A stretch of DNA of 64,000 nucleotides from an uncultured Peptococcaceae bacterium (GCA_910585405.1 CAJUDO010000007.1:31871-95870), one strand, 5' to 3'; counted from the stretch's first letter, positions 52,432-62,306 are shown. The notes: generated by a model not told the origin, from the sequence alone. Program-made: numbers and translations.

Positions 52432-53607
52432 ATGTTAAGAGATGTTACACAAAATAGAGTTAAAATTCATCAATACATCAATTTTGATAAGAGACCAAAA
52501 GATATAAAAATATCTATCATAGTTCCAGTTTATAATGTGGAAAATTATTTGAAAGAATGTTTAGATAGTCTAGTCCAGCAAACATTAAAAGAAATAGAAA
52601 TTATTTGTGTTAATGATGGTTCTAAAGACGATTCATTAAAAATTTTATTAGATTATGCAAAAGAAGATGATCGCGTAAGAGTTATCGATAAAGAGAATGC
52701 AGGATATGGTCACGCTATGAATATAGGGCTTGACAATGCGGTAGGTGAGTATATTGGAATTGTAGAACCAGATGATTATATAAAATTAAATATGTGCAAA
52801 CGATTATATAAAATTGCTAAAAAGAAAGATTTAGATTTTATAAAAGCTGATTTTTATAGGTTTCGTGGAGAAGGTAAGAATAAAGAATTAATTTATAATC
52901 ACTTAACTGATAATAGAAATTATTACAATAGAGTTTTAAATCCTCAACAAAATAAAGCATTATTTAATTTGATTATGAATACATGGAGCGGTATTTATAA
53001 AAAAAGTTTTTTGGATCATTATACTATTCGGCATCATGAGTCTCCAGGAGCTTCGTATCAAGATACTGGTTTTTGGTTCCAAACGTTTTGTTATGCGACA
53101 AGAGTCTATTTTTTGGATGAACCTTTTTATATGAATCGAAGGGATAATCCGAATTCATCTGTTTTTAATAAAGAAAAAATTTATTTCCCTTGCAGTGAAT
53201 ATGATTATATTTACAACATTTTAATTCAAGATAAAGACTTATATGAAAGAATAAAATATGTGTATTCTTTTCATAGATATAAAGGATATATGGCAGCATA
53301 TAACCGTAGTGCGGATATTTATAGGAAAGAATTCTTACAAAAATTTGCGAATGATTTTAGAGTGGCAGAAGAAAAAGGTGAATTGAATAGGGACTATTTT
53401 ACTGAAAGTTCATGGAACAATTTAATAATGATTATGGAAGATCCAAGTGAATATTACGTACATGTAAAAAGGATAGAAAATAGAAAAAAAAATAACGAAA
53501 AAGAAAAATGTCAGTCGATAAACTTAATGAAACGTTCCTTACGGTGTTTAAAACAAAAAGGATTCAAACATTGTATGATACGGGTTAGAGATGAATTACG
53601 AAAATAA
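52432..53607 (+). CDS. Glycosyltransferase family 2
   Basis: 391 residues. IKISIIVPVYNVENYLKECLDSL at residues 22-45, CVNDGSKDDSLKI and EPDDYIKLN (the DxD-type motif). The C-terminal part is longer than the catalytic domain and partly helical. Adds a sugar to the growing glycan; donor unknown. Lies 37 bp after the methyltransferase. Confidence 0.9.
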   Translation: MLRDVTQNRVKIHQYINFDKRPKDIKISIIVPVYNVENYLKECLDSLVQQTLKEIEIICVNDGSKDDSLKILLDYAKEDDRVRVIDKENAGYGHAMNIGLDNAVGEYIGIVEPDDYIKLNMCKRLYKIAKKKDLDFIKADFYRFRGEGKNKELIYNHLTDNRNYYNRVLNPQQNKALFNLIMNTWSGIYKKSFLDHYTIRHHESPGASYQDTGFWFQTFCYATRVYFLDEPFYMNRRDNPNSSVFNKEKIYFPCSEYDYIYNILIQDKDLYERIKYVYSFHRYKGYMAAYNRSADIYRKEFLQKFANDFRVAEEKGELNRDYFTESSWNNLIMIMEDPSEYYVHVKRIENRKKNNEKEKCQSINLMKRSLRCLKQKGFKHCMIRVRDELRK

Positions 53608-53634
53608 TATAATAATATATTAAGAGGGATATTT

Positions 53635-54696
53635 ATGAAAAAGGTTTCAGTTATAGTACCTATTTATAATATGGAAGAATATCTAGAAGAATGTTTAAAT
53701 AGTATAATTTCTCAAAGTTTATTGGATATTGAGATTTTGTGTTTGGATGATGGTTCAACAGATAAAAGTTTAAAAATTTTGCAGGAATATGCCAAAAAAG
53801 ATGATCGAATCGTGGTGGTAAGTCAAGAAAATATAGGTGTGGGGGCGACAAGAAATCGTGGAATTTCTTTAGCAAGAGGGGAGTATGTTGCTTTTCTGGA
53901 TCCAGATGATTGGTATCCAGAAAAGGATGTACTTAAAATATTGTATGAAAAGGCAGAAGAAAATGCTGCGTTAATCTGTGGAGGATCCTTTAGTGAATAT
54001 AATAACGGAATTATAAAGAGTCATTATGATGGAGAATTTGCAAAGTATACTTTTAATGAAGAAAAATTTATTGAATATTCAGATTTTCAGTTTGATTATG
54101 GCTATGTCCGTTTCATTTATAAGAGAGTATTTTTAGTTGAAAATTGTATTAATTTTCCCAATTATTTAAGATTTCAAGATCCTCCTTTTTTAGTAAAAGC
54201 TATGGTTTTTGCTAAGAAATTTTATGCGATTCCGAATATAGTCTATCGATATAGAAAAGGCCATAAAGTAGTTAATTGGGATAACAGGCGTGTCAATGAT
54301 ATGGTAAGAGGTCATATTGACAATCTAAAAATTTCGAAAGAATATAGATTGGCAACCTTGCACTATAATACAGTACAACGGCTCTCCAAAGAATATAAAA
54401 AAGTTATATTAAAGAATTTGAGTATCGAAAATCTAGAATTATTGGAATTATTGATTTATGCAAATAAAATAATTGATATTGATTTATTAAAAGAAGTTGA
54501 TGGGACATTAAATAGTTATGTACTTAATGAACTAGAGGTCCTTTTTTCCAGTAGTCAAAAAGAACAAACTTTAACTTTAAAAATTAGTAAATTAGAAGAG
54601 GATTTAAAACAAATTAAAGATTCAAGGAGTTACAAATTAGCTCAATTATTAGCTAACACGTATAGAAAATTAATGATTCTTAAAAGAAAGGCATAA
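53635..54696 (+). CDS. Glycosyltransferase family 2
   Basis: 353 residues. KKVSVIVPIYNMEEYLEECL at the N terminus, CLDDGSTDKSLKI, and DPDDWYPEKDV as the metal-binding motif. The last 50 residues are charged and helical. A second GT2, similar in layout to its neighbour but clearly different in sequence. Stop TAA adjoins the next ATG. Confidence 0.9.
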   Translation: MKKVSVIVPIYNMEEYLEECLNSIISQSLLDIEILCLDDGSTDKSLKILQEYAKKDDRIVVVSQENIGVGATRNRGISLARGEYVAFLDPDDWYPEKDVLKILYEKAEENAALICGGSFSEYNNGIIKSHYDGEFAKYTFNEEKFIEYSDFQFDYGYVRFIYKRVFLVENCINFPNYLRFQDPPFLVKAMVFAKKFYAIPNIVYRYRKGHKVVNWDNRRVNDMVRGHIDNLKISKEYRLATLHYNTVQRLSKEYKKVILKNLSIENLELLELLIYANKIIDIDLLKEVDGTLNSYVLNELEVLFSSSQKEQTLTLKISKLEEDLKQIKDSRSYKLAQLLANTYRKLMILKRKA

Positions 54697-56016
54697 ATGA
54701 ACATGGATATCTTATCGAAATTAATGCAAAAAGAGGAAAAACTATCTTTGATAGGTCTTGGTTATGTGGGTATGCCAATTGCAGTTGCATTTGCCGAAAA
54801 AGTTGATGTAATTGGATTTGATTTAAATAATGAAAAAATAGAGTTGTATAAAAAGGGAATAGATCCGACAAATGAGGTTGGTGATGCAATCATTAAGGCG
54901 ACGACAGTGCATTTTACATCTGATGAGACAGAATTAAAAAAAGCAAAGTTTCATATTATTGCTGTGCCAACACCAGTGAATCAAGATAAGACCCCTGATT
55001 TATCTCCAGTAATCAGTGCAAGTCAAATTTTAGGAAGAAATCTTACCAAAGGTTCTATAGTAGTATACGAATCAACAGTATATCCAGGCGTGACAGAAGA
55101 GATTTGTATACCTATATTAGAAAAAGAATCAGGTTTAAAATGTGGACAAGATTTTAAAGTAGGTTACTCGCCAGAACGGATTAATCCAGGCGATAAAATA
55201 CACAAATTAAATAATATAAAAAAAATTGTGTCTGGTATAGATACTGATTCTTTAAATAGTATTGCAAATGTGTATGAATTGGTAATTGAAGCGGGTGTTT
55301 ATAGAGCTTCATCAATCAAAGTAGCCGAGGCAGCTAAAGTTGTTGAGAATAGTCAAAGAGATATTAATATTGCGTTTATGAATGAACTTGCAATGGTTTT
55401 TGATCGTATGAACATAGATACTAATGAGGTTGTTGATGCCATGGATACAAAATGGAATGCGTTAGGTTTTCGTCCTGGTTTAGTGGGGGGACATTGTATA
55501 GGGGTTGACCCTTATTATTTTGTCTATAAAGCTGAAAATTTAGGTTACCATAGCCAGATTGTTTTGGCTGGGCGAAAAGTAAATGATAATATGGGGGCTT
55601 TTGTGGCTGATGCATTGATAAAAAAGTTAATTTTAGCAGGCAAAGTTGTAAAAGATTCAAAGGTTGTAATCATGGGGATTACTTTTAAAGAAAATTGTCC
55701 AGATATAAGAAATAGCAAAGTTGAAGATATTATTTTACGATTGTCTGAATATGGTATTACACCGCTTGTAGTAGATCCTTGGGCAGATGCTGAAGAGGTA
55801 CGCAATGAATATAATGTAGAGTTATTAGATTTTGATGAGGTTTTTGATGTAGATGCATTAGTGTTTGCAGTGGCACATAGAGAGTTTAAAAATATAAGTT
55901 GGGAAAAATTAGATAGTTTGTATAAAAAGAATTCAAAAAAGATTTTGGTTGATGTAAAGAATATTTTTTCAAATCAAGATTTAAGTAATAGAGAATATCT
56001 TTATTGGAAATTATGA
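54697..56016 (+). CDS. Nucleotide sugar 6-dehydrogenase (WbpO/TviB-like)
   Basis: 439 residues. NAD fold LSLIGLGYVGMPIAVAF, VPTPVNQDKTPDLSP, VESTVYPG-type loop YESTVYPGVTEE, Lys-rich catalytic region and the nucleophile Cys in GGHCIGVDPYYF. The sequence resembles UDP-N-acetyl-galactosamine or glucosamine dehydrogenases more than plain UDP-glucose dehydrogenase, so the glycan probably has a uronic acid amide sugar. ATG 54697 follows the stop of the preceding gene; ATG 54703 is also possible. Confidence 0.9.
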   Translation: MNMDILSKLMQKEEKLSLIGLGYVGMPIAVAFAEKVDVIGFDLNNEKIELYKKGIDPTNEVGDAIIKATTVHFTSDETELKKAKFHIIAVPTPVNQDKTPDLSPVISASQILGRNLTKGSIVVYESTVYPGVTEEICIPILEKESGLKCGQDFKVGYSPERINPGDKIHKLNNIKKIVSGIDTDSLNSIANVYELVIEAGVYRASSIKVAEAAKVVENSQRDINIAFMNELAMVFDRMNIDTNEVVDAMDTKWNALGFRPGLVGGHCIGVDPYYFVYKAENLGYHSQIVLAGRKVNDNMGAFVADALIKKLILAGKVVKDSKVVIMGITFKENCPDIRNSKVEDIILRLSEYGITPLVVDPWADAEEVRNEYNVELLDFDEVFDVDALVFAVAHREFKNISWEKLDSLYKKNSKKILVDVKNIFSNQDLSNREYLYWKL

Positions 56017-56282
56017 GTGTATAGAACATAATGAAATTTAATTATTAAGAAAGCTATAGTCTAATGTAAAAAATTTACAGTTATATGTTTTTTATAACTA
56101 GTGCAGTATGATGGAAGATAGCTATATTTTTCCAAATAGCGTTGCCACCAACTTCTATTACTTACAACTGAACATTCATTTTATTGTATTTGTTCCTGCA
56201 AAAAAGATAAGTGTGTGTTATATAAATATATAGGAGCGATAATTTTAGTTCAGTGAAACTTTGTAAGGGAGGAGAAACTTTC

Positions 56283-57167
56283 ATGCAAAAAATAACAAAA
56301 GCAATCATCCCAGCAGCAGGGTTTGGCACCCGCTTTTTGCCGGCTACCAAGAGTCAGCCCAAAGAAATGCTGCCGGTGGTGGACAAGCCCACCATTCAGT
56401 ATATTGTGGAAGAAGCAGTGGAAAGCGGCATCGAGGATATTTTAATCGTCATTGGCCGGTATAAGTCGGTGATCGAGGATCATTTTGACCGCTCGGTGGA
56501 GTTGGAAATGGAGCTAGAGAAAAAGGGCAAGTATGATATGCTGGAACAGATTCAGGATATCGCTGGGATGGCCAATATCCAGTTTGTACGGCAGAAGACG
56601 GCGTTGGGCTTGGGCCATGCGGTGTATTGCGCTAAAAATTTTATCGGCAATGAGCCTTTTGCGGTGATGCTGGGTGACGATATTGTGGATTCACCGGAGT
56701 ATCCATGTCTGAAACAGATGATGGATTTGTATGAGCGGGAGCAATGCTCTATTTTGGGTGTGAAAGAAGTAGCTCTGCAGGACATTCATAAATACGGTGT
56801 GGTGGATGGTAATAAAATCGCTGAGGGATTGTATACGGTGCGCTCTCTGGTGGAGAAGCCAAAGGCGGAAGCCGCGCCATCCAATGTGGCCATTATGGGC
56901 CGTTATATCATCACGCCTGCTATTTTTGACATTCTGGAAAAAACAGCGCCGGGTGCGGGCAATGAGATTCAGTTGACCGACGCGTTGAAAACGTTAGCGA
57001 CAAAGGAAAAAATGCTGGCCTATGCCTTCAAGGGCCGTCGCCATGATGTGGGAGACAAGCTGGGCTTTTTGCAGGCTACGGTGGAGTTTGCCTTACAAAG
57101 AGAGGATTTGCGGGGCCCGTTTTTACACTATCTGCAGCAAATTGTCGGAGAATATGAAAGAATATAA
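56283..57167 (+). CDS. galU: UTP-glucose-1-phosphate uridylyltransferase
   Basis: 294 residues from ATG 56283 with GGAGGAG ahead; 56253 has no site. KAIIPAAGFGTRFLPATKSQ, KEMLPVVDKP, FVRQKTALGLGHAVYCAK, VMLGDDI and VEKPKAEAAPSN. Makes UDP-glucose for surface glycans. GC content is high again here. A gap of 266 bases precedes it (nothing clear but a weak promoter-like TATATA near 56219). Confidence 0.96.
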   Translation: MQKITKAIIPAAGFGTRFLPATKSQPKEMLPVVDKPTIQYIVEEAVESGIEDILIVIGRYKSVIEDHFDRSVELEMELEKKGKYDMLEQIQDIAGMANIQFVRQKTALGLGHAVYCAKNFIGNEPFAVMLGDDIVDSPEYPCLKQMMDLYEREQCSILGVKEVALQDIHKYGVVDGNKIAEGLYTVRSLVEKPKAEAAPSNVAIMGRYIITPAIFDILEKTAPGAGNEIQLTDALKTLATKEKMLAYAFKGRRHDVGDKLGFLQATVEFALQREDLRGPFLHYLQQIVGEYERI

Positions 57168-57211
57168 ATTTTTATTGATGTGAAGTAATAGAGCAGAGGG
57201 GGGAAAGATAG

Positions 57212-57847
57212 ATGCATTTTGGCTATATGCGGATACGGACAGGAGAAGAGGGAGAAGACGCTTTGCGTCAACAGCTGTTGACTCTGGTGGATGATGAGCG
57301 GTTTTTATTTTCTGATGAAGAGGGCAGGGAACAGCAGCGCAAAAATTATGTATTCCTGTGCAATATGCTGCGTTCCGGTGATGTGCTTTATGTGGATGAC
57401 TTGTCCAGCTTGGGATGTACGCCGATGCAGATTGCAGCGGAATGGCAGCGACTGATTCACGAGGTCGGCGTGGATGTGGTGGTGCTGAAGGGAGCATTGC
57501 CGCTGAATAGTCTTCATTTTAAGGAATTGGGCGCTGTGGGAGAAGAAATGGAGCAGTTGGTGTTGGAGAGCTTGCGGTATGGTGCGCAGTTTTCCCGGCG
57601 CAAGGCGCGGAGCAGCGACGCCATTCCAGCAGAAAATCATTTTGGACGCCCTCCTCTGCAGCTGGATTGGGAGTTGTTCCATCGCACAGCAAAGCGTTGG
57701 GCTGATGGAGAGATTAGTGTGCAGGAGGCTTGCGCCATTGTGGGCACAGCGCGCAGCAGCTGGTACAAATATGTGAAGGATCATGGCTATGTGCGGGGCA
57801 ATAAGCATACCAGGAAAAAGACGGAAGAACCATCGGAAATTAAATAA
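57212..57847 (+). CDS. Serine-recombinase homologue lacking catalytic residues
   Basis: 211 residues. N-terminal resolvase-like fold (1-130): FGYMRIRTGEEGEDALRQQL aligns with the resolvase start YxRVST, but the catalytic Ser is Arg9. VLYVDDLSSLGCTPMQIAAEW aligns with LxRLxRSL, but the catalytic Arg pair has become Ser and Cys. C-terminal HTH like those of resolvases: FGRPPLQLDWELF then SVQEACAIVGTARSSWYKYV (about 145-190). I infer a DNA-binding protein that has lost recombinase activity. It follows galU by 44 bp in the same direction and ends with a terminator. Confidence 0.7.
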   Translation: MHFGYMRIRTGEEGEDALRQQLLTLVDDERFLFSDEEGREQQRKNYVFLCNMLRSGDVLYVDDLSSLGCTPMQIAAEWQRLIHEVGVDVVVLKGALPLNSLHFKELGAVGEEMEQLVLESLRYGAQFSRRKARSSDAIPAENHFGRPPLQLDWELFHRTAKRWADGEISVQEACAIVGTARSSWYKYVKDHGYVRGNKHTRKKTEEPSEIK

Positions 57848-57860
57848 AAGGATTGCGGCG

Positions 57861-57893
57861 AGGGATGGGAAGTACAAGGTACCATCCCTTTTT
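57861..57893 (+). terminator. Terminator after the recombinase-like gene
   Basis: AGGGATGG (57861-57868) with CCATCCCT (57882-57889), 13-base loop, T5 at the end. Confidence 0.8.
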
Positions 57894-57978
57894 GTGTTGC
57901 AGCAATATAGGAGAAAAAGAAAAAGGCTATAGGCAAAAAGCGTGGGGATTCATATACTAAAAAGGGGAGGGATGGAGC

Positions 57979-58305
57979 GTGCAAGCAAACAGAGGTCTCG
58001 GCAGGCAGCAATCAGGAAAACCGCATAAAAAACAGATGTCTTGTCAGCAGTGTCGCAGATCCTGTCCGGCAGGGCTGACCTATCTGGGAAATATTTTCTT
58101 GCTGGGTATGGCGACGCTGGTGAGCGAGCTGGTGGATTTGCAGGCCGGCAGTGCGCTGGAAGTGTTGCTCGAGCCGTTCCGCAACGAAAATGGAAGTAAT
58201 TTGGAGCAGGATATTCTGGCAGCAGAAATCGGTGAGACGACAGAAAGCAGCGATCTTTTGGATATTGTGCTAGAGGATGAATTACAGCAAAACGGAATGA
58301 TATAA
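57979..58305 (+). CDS. Small hypothetical protein with CxxC motif
   Basis: 108 residues from GTG 57979 (GGGGAGGG ahead). The N-terminal part is basic and has CQQCRRSC, then a hydrophobic stretch at about 32-52 (LTYLGNIFLLGMATLVSELV) that may be one membrane helix. The C-terminal half is acidic. No recognised family. Single gene before thrC. Confidence 0.6.
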   Translation: MQANRGLGRQQSGKPHKKQMSCQQCRRSCPAGLTYLGNIFLLGMATLVSELVDLQAGSALEVLLEPFRNENGSNLEQDILAAEIGETTESSDLLDIVLEDELQQNGMI

Positions 58306-58447
58306 AAAATATATGCAATTTGTGTGCTGTATTCTTCTAGGATTTGTCGGAAAAGACTAGGCAGCGCCGCAAAAATATAGTAAAATAAAATTGATTTATT
58401 GTGTAGAAATTTATGCAATGACGATATAATGGAGGCGTTGAGGAAAA

Positions 58448-59938
58448 ATGAAGTATATCAGTACCAGAAATAATAGCGAACCGGTAAGCGCAGCGATGGC
58501 AATCGTACAAGGTATGGTGCCGGGGGGCGGATTGTTTGTGCCCGAATCGATTCCTGTCCTGACCGGAGAAGAAATCGCAGCGATGGCAGGGAAATCTTAT
58601 CAGGATATTGCCCGGTGGATTTTAGGAAAATATTTAACCGATTATACCTCTGCGGATATTGATGAATGTGTCCAGGGCGCTTATAATACGAATTTTGATG
58701 CAGCTGAAATCGCGCCGCTGGTAAAGTTAAGCGAACAGGAATATATTTTGGAGTTATGGCACGGTCCAACCGCTGCCTTCAAGGATATGGCCCTACAGCT
58801 GACGCCGCGGCTTTTGGTAAAAGCCATTAAAAAATTGGGCCTGGAAAAAGAAGTCGTCATTTTAGTGGCTACTTCCGGCGATACTGGAAAGGCTGCACTG
58901 GAAGGTTTTAAAAATGTAGCCGGTACGCAGATTATCGTGTTTTATCCCGCCCACGGCGTCAGTCATGTGCAGGAGCTACAAATGGTGACAACGGATGGAG
59001 ATAATACGCATGTGGTTGCAGTGGAGGGCAATTTTGACGATTGTCAGAGTGCGGTGAAGGAAATTTTTGCGGATGAAGTACTGGCAAAAAAACTGGCACA
59101 GAAAGGCTGCCAGTTCTCCTCTGCAAATTCAATTAACTGGGGGCGTTTGTTGCCGCAGATTGTATATTATTTTGCCGCTTATTTCAATCTGGTCGCACGG
59201 CAGGCGATTTCTTATGGTGATAGAGTGGATTTTGTCGTGCCGACGGGCAATTTCGGCAATATTTTGGCTGCTTGGTATGCGCAGCAAATGGGCTTGCCAA
59301 TTGGAAAGCTGGTATGTGCTTCCAATAAAAACAGGGTGCTGACCGATTTCTTTGCGACCGGTGTGTATGATCGCCGCCGTGAATTTTATCAGACCAATAG
59401 TCCCTCCATGGATATTCTCATTTCCAGCAATTTGGAGCGTTTTCTTTTTGCGATGACCGGCAATGACGGGGACAAAGTGGCACAGTGGATGCAGGAGTTG
59501 AAGAATGAAGGAATGTTTACTGTGGATCAGGCCACGAAGGAACAGATGGAAAAATTTGTAGTGGGCGGTGCAGCAGATGAAGGGGAAACGCTGGCGATCA
59601 TTGCCCAATGTTATGCCGAGAACGGCTATGTACTGGATACCCATACAGCGGTGGCTTTGAAAGTGAGCAGGGAATATCGGGCGCGCACAAAGTATGACGG
59701 GATTGCAGTGATTGATTCTACTGCCCATCCATGCAAATTTGTGGCTAGCGTATTGGCAGCGCTGAATGGTCAGCCCAGCGAAGCCACTGAGCTGCAGCAA
59801 CTGGAGGATTTAGTGGCGAAGACTGGAATTGCACAACACAGAGGATTGGAGAATTTGGATAAGAAGCAGATCAGACACAACATGACCTGTTCTAAGGAAG
59901 GCATCAGTGCCATTGTACAGCAGATTTTAGCGCTGTAA
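58448..59938 (+). CDS. thrC: Threonine synthase
   Basis: 496 residues, long fungal-type/gamma-type form. Starts MKYISTRNNSE; PLP Lys112 in WHGPTAAFKDMALQ; VATSGDTGKAALEGF and SSANSINWGRLLPQIVYY are conserved. Converts O-phosphohomoserine to threonine. ATG 58448, GGAGG region (ATGGAGGCG) ahead. A possible terminator follows. Confidence 0.96.
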   Translation: MKYISTRNNSEPVSAAMAIVQGMVPGGGLFVPESIPVLTGEEIAAMAGKSYQDIARWILGKYLTDYTSADIDECVQGAYNTNFDAAEIAPLVKLSEQEYILELWHGPTAAFKDMALQLTPRLLVKAIKKLGLEKEVVILVATSGDTGKAALEGFKNVAGTQIIVFYPAHGVSHVQELQMVTTDGDNTHVVAVEGNFDDCQSAVKEIFADEVLAKKLAQKGCQFSSANSINWGRLLPQIVYYFAAYFNLVARQAISYGDRVDFVVPTGNFGNILAAWYAQQMGLPIGKLVCASNKNRVLTDFFATGVYDRRREFYQTNSPSMDILISSNLERFLFAMTGNDGDKVAQWMQELKNEGMFTVDQATKEQMEKFVVGGAADEGETLAIIAQCYAENGYVLDTHTAVALKVSREYRARTKYDGIAVIDSTAHPCKFVASVLAALNGQPSEATELQQLEDLVAKTGIAQHRGLENLDKKQIRHNMTCSKEGISAIVQQILAL

Positions 59939-59962
59939 GCGTTTCATATTTTGTTTTTTATA

Positions 59963-60012
59963 GGCTGTTGTATCGGTGATAACCTGTACAGCAGTCTCTG
60001 TTTTTCTTTTTT
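59963..60012 (+). terminator. Terminator after thrC
   Basis: GGCTGTTGTA (59963-59972) pairs with TACAGCAGTC (59987-59996), two G-U pairs, 14-base loop, then a T-rich stretch. Confidence 0.55.
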
Positions 60013-60071
60013 GCAAAAAGCAGAGTGAATACTTTTTTGAGTTGATGATATTTTGGAAGGAGGACGATTTT

Positions 60072-60965
60072 ATGTCCGATGGAATTATGAGAGCTCTAGC
60101 TTATGATGGACAAGTACGTGTGTCGGCGGTGGTTTGCACCGAGGCTGTAGAGACGGCAAGACAACGTCATGATGCATTCCCTACAGCTATTGCCGCATTG
60201 GGGCGCACCATGGCAAGTACACTGCTCTTATCCTGGGGCTTAAAAGGAGAAGGGCATATTACGCTGCGCATTTTTGGGGATGGTCCTTTAGGGGGGATAA
60301 TTACAACTGCCGATGCCGATGGAAATATTAAAGGGTATGTGCAGGAGCCGCAGACGGATTTGCCGTTAAATCAAAAGGGAAAGCTGGATGTAGGCGGTGC
60401 CATAGGGAAGGGAGATCTATACGTCACCAAAGATATTGGCCTAAAAGACCCTTATACCGGCAGTGTTCCCTTGGTGACCGGTGAAATTGGCGATGATATT
60501 GCCAGCTATCTGATGAGTTCGGAACAGACGCCGTCGGTGGTGTCTGTGGGTGTGCTGGTGAATCCTGATTATACGGTGGCTGCCGCAGGAGGGATTATTT
60601 TGCAGGCGATGCCGGATGCGGACGAGCTTGTGTTGGACGATATGGAGGAAAAGCTGCGGCATGTGCTTCCTGTCAGCACACTGATTCACAATGGCGCGGA
60701 TTTGTCGGCTATGATTCAAAATTATCTGCCTGGAGTAGAGGTGCAGTTTTTGGAGGAAAAGCCTGTGCAGTGGCACTGTGACTGCAGCCGAGAGCGCATT
60801 GGCGGTTTGTTGAAAAGTATGGGCGTGCAGGAAATGCAAGATATTTTGGAAAAGGACGGCGAGAGCGAGGTTGTCTGTCATTTTTGCAACAGCCGGTATC
60901 ATTTTGATCGCGCTGATCTGGAAAAGCTGCTGCAGGAAATGCAGCGTGATTTGCAGCAGGGGTAA
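60072..60965 (+). CDS. hslO: Hsp33 redox-regulated chaperone
   Basis: 297 residues from ATG 60072 (AAGGAGG ahead); the longer frame from 59976 has no site. Hsp33 core (MRALAYDGQVRVSAVVCTE) and C-terminal zinc switch: CDC (in WHCDCSRERI) and CHFC, which form disulfides under oxidative stress to activate the chaperone. Cytoplasmic. Confidence 0.96.
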   Translation: MSDGIMRALAYDGQVRVSAVVCTEAVETARQRHDAFPTAIAALGRTMASTLLLSWGLKGEGHITLRIFGDGPLGGIITTADADGNIKGYVQEPQTDLPLNQKGKLDVGGAIGKGDLYVTKDIGLKDPYTGSVPLVTGEIGDDIASYLMSSEQTPSVVSVGVLVNPDYTVAAAGGIILQAMPDADELVLDDMEEKLRHVLPVSTLIHNGADLSAMIQNYLPGVEVQFLEEKPVQWHCDCSRERIGGLLKSMGVQEMQDILEKDGESEVVCHFCNSRYHFDRADLEKLLQEMQRDLQQG

Positions 60966-60992
60966 TGGACTCCTGCAAAAAAGAGAAGGCTG

Positions 60993-62255
60993 GTGAGTTG
61001 GGTGCAGTATCAGGAATGCTTGGATTATATGCAGGTTCATTGTCAGATGGGTGTCCCCGGAGGGTTTGCGCGAACGATGCGGATGGCGGCGCTTTTGCAC
61101 AATCCGCAGGAAAAACTGCGTGTGATTCATATTGCCGGTACCAATGGGAAAGGCTCCACAGCAGCAGCCATTGACGCTGTATTGCGGCAGGGCGGTTATT
61201 GCGTAGGCTTGTTTACGTCGCCCCATTTGGAGCGCTATGAGGAGCGAATACAAATTGACCGGCAATTGATTTCTCAGGAAGCTTTTGCCGCTTTGCTGAC
61301 AATGCTGATTGAGCAGATTATTCCGCAGCTGTTGGCAGAAGGGTTGGCGCATCCCGGCGAATTTGAGCTTCTCACTGTGGCAGGCTGGCTTTATTTTCAG
61401 GGGCGCACAGATTTTGTGATCTCTGAAGTAGGATTGGGCGGTACATTAGACCCGACTAATATTATTGCTGCGCCGCTTCTGACAGTCATTACGCCCATAA
61501 GTCTGGATCACTGCCATATCTTGGGCGATACGGTGGAAAAGATTGCTGCGGAAAAGGCCGGCATATTAAAACGAGGCGTGCCGGCGGTAATTGCGCCGCA
61601 GCAGCAGGCGGCGCTTATGGTCTTGCAGCAGGTTGCCGCACGGCGCGCAGCGCCTTTGCTTGTGCTGGAAGAAAAGCAATTGCAGCCGGTGCAAACCAAT
61701 CTGCAGGGGAGTTATCAGCAGATAAATTGCAATACGGCTCTGGCTGCACTGCAGAATTTGCTGGAACGAGGACTTGTCGAACTTACCAGGGAGCAAATAA
61801 TGGCTGGACTGCTACGTATTTTTTGGCCAGGACGTATGGAATATGTGCCTCTCGGTGAGAGAAAAGGAATGCTATTGGATGGCGCGCATAATAGAGCGGG
61901 CGCTTGTATGTTGGCGGAAAATCTGCGCACACTTTATGCAGATAGAGAGATCATATTATTTCTCTCCATTTTAGATGATAAGGAGCAGGACATTATTTTG
62001 CAGCAGCTTGTACCCTTGGCCCATGCCGTGATTTTGACCAAACCGGAGCACGATCAGCGGGCAACAAAATGGATGAACCTGCAAGAAAAGATTTGTGCGC
62101 TTTCGCCCAATTGCGTCTGTTATCTCTATGAGGATTATGGGAAAGCTCTGCGGCAGACAATGGAGCAGTTGAAGGACGGGCAGCTTTTATGCATCACGGG
62201 TTCCTTGTATCTGTTGGGGGACTGCCGACGTTTGCTGCATGAGGTTCTAAGCTGA
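60993..62255 (+). CDS. folC: Folylpolyglutamate/dihydrofolate synthase
   Basis: 420 residues from GTG 60993; GTG 61002 is an alternative, as the ribosome site AGAAGG (60984-60989) is 3 and 12 bases away respectively. P-loop in HIAGTNGKGSTAAAI, FTSPHLERYEERI, VGLGGTLDPTNI, and HCHILGD with K-binding EKAGILKRG. Adds glutamate to folates in the cytoplasm. Overlaps nothing; 28 bases after hslO. Confidence 0.95.
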   Translation: MSWVQYQECLDYMQVHCQMGVPGGFARTMRMAALLHNPQEKLRVIHIAGTNGKGSTAAAIDAVLRQGGYCVGLFTSPHLERYEERIQIDRQLISQEAFAALLTMLIEQIIPQLLAEGLAHPGEFELLTVAGWLYFQGRTDFVISEVGLGGTLDPTNIIAAPLLTVITPISLDHCHILGDTVEKIAAEKAGILKRGVPAVIAPQQQAALMVLQQVAARRAAPLLVLEEKQLQPVQTNLQGSYQQINCNTALAALQNLLERGLVELTREQIMAGLLRIFWPGRMEYVPLGERKGMLLDGAHNRAGACMLAENLRTLYADREIILFLSILDDKEQDIILQQLVPLAHAVILTKPEHDQRATKWMNLQEKICALSPNCVCYLYEDYGKALRQTMEQLKDGQLLCITGSLYLLGDCRRLLHEVLS

Positions 62256-62306
62256 AATATCTTTGCATACCCATAGGATATCTGATGAAGAGAGGAGCAA
62301 GATGCT

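Larger units (their letters stand above)
51340..56240. other. AT-rich segment of the polysaccharide locus
   Basis: From the methyltransferase gene to just before galU the base composition drops sharply compared with both sides (by eye, near 30 percent GC against mid-40s, and near 50 after galU). The codon use is strongly A- and T-ended (AAA, TTA, ATA, GAA). Genes in it are all for glycan building. Suggests recent acquisition and exchange of the variable part of the locus. Confidence 0.75.

Noticed and set aside
59129..59800. 223-codon minus-strand ORF
   Set aside because: It lies wholly inside thrC on the other strand, has no start site and no known motif, so it is a shadow.
60441..61352. 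303-codon minus-strand ORF
   Set aside because: It lies antisense across hslO and folC; composition is that of a shadow frame (His- and Gln-rich).
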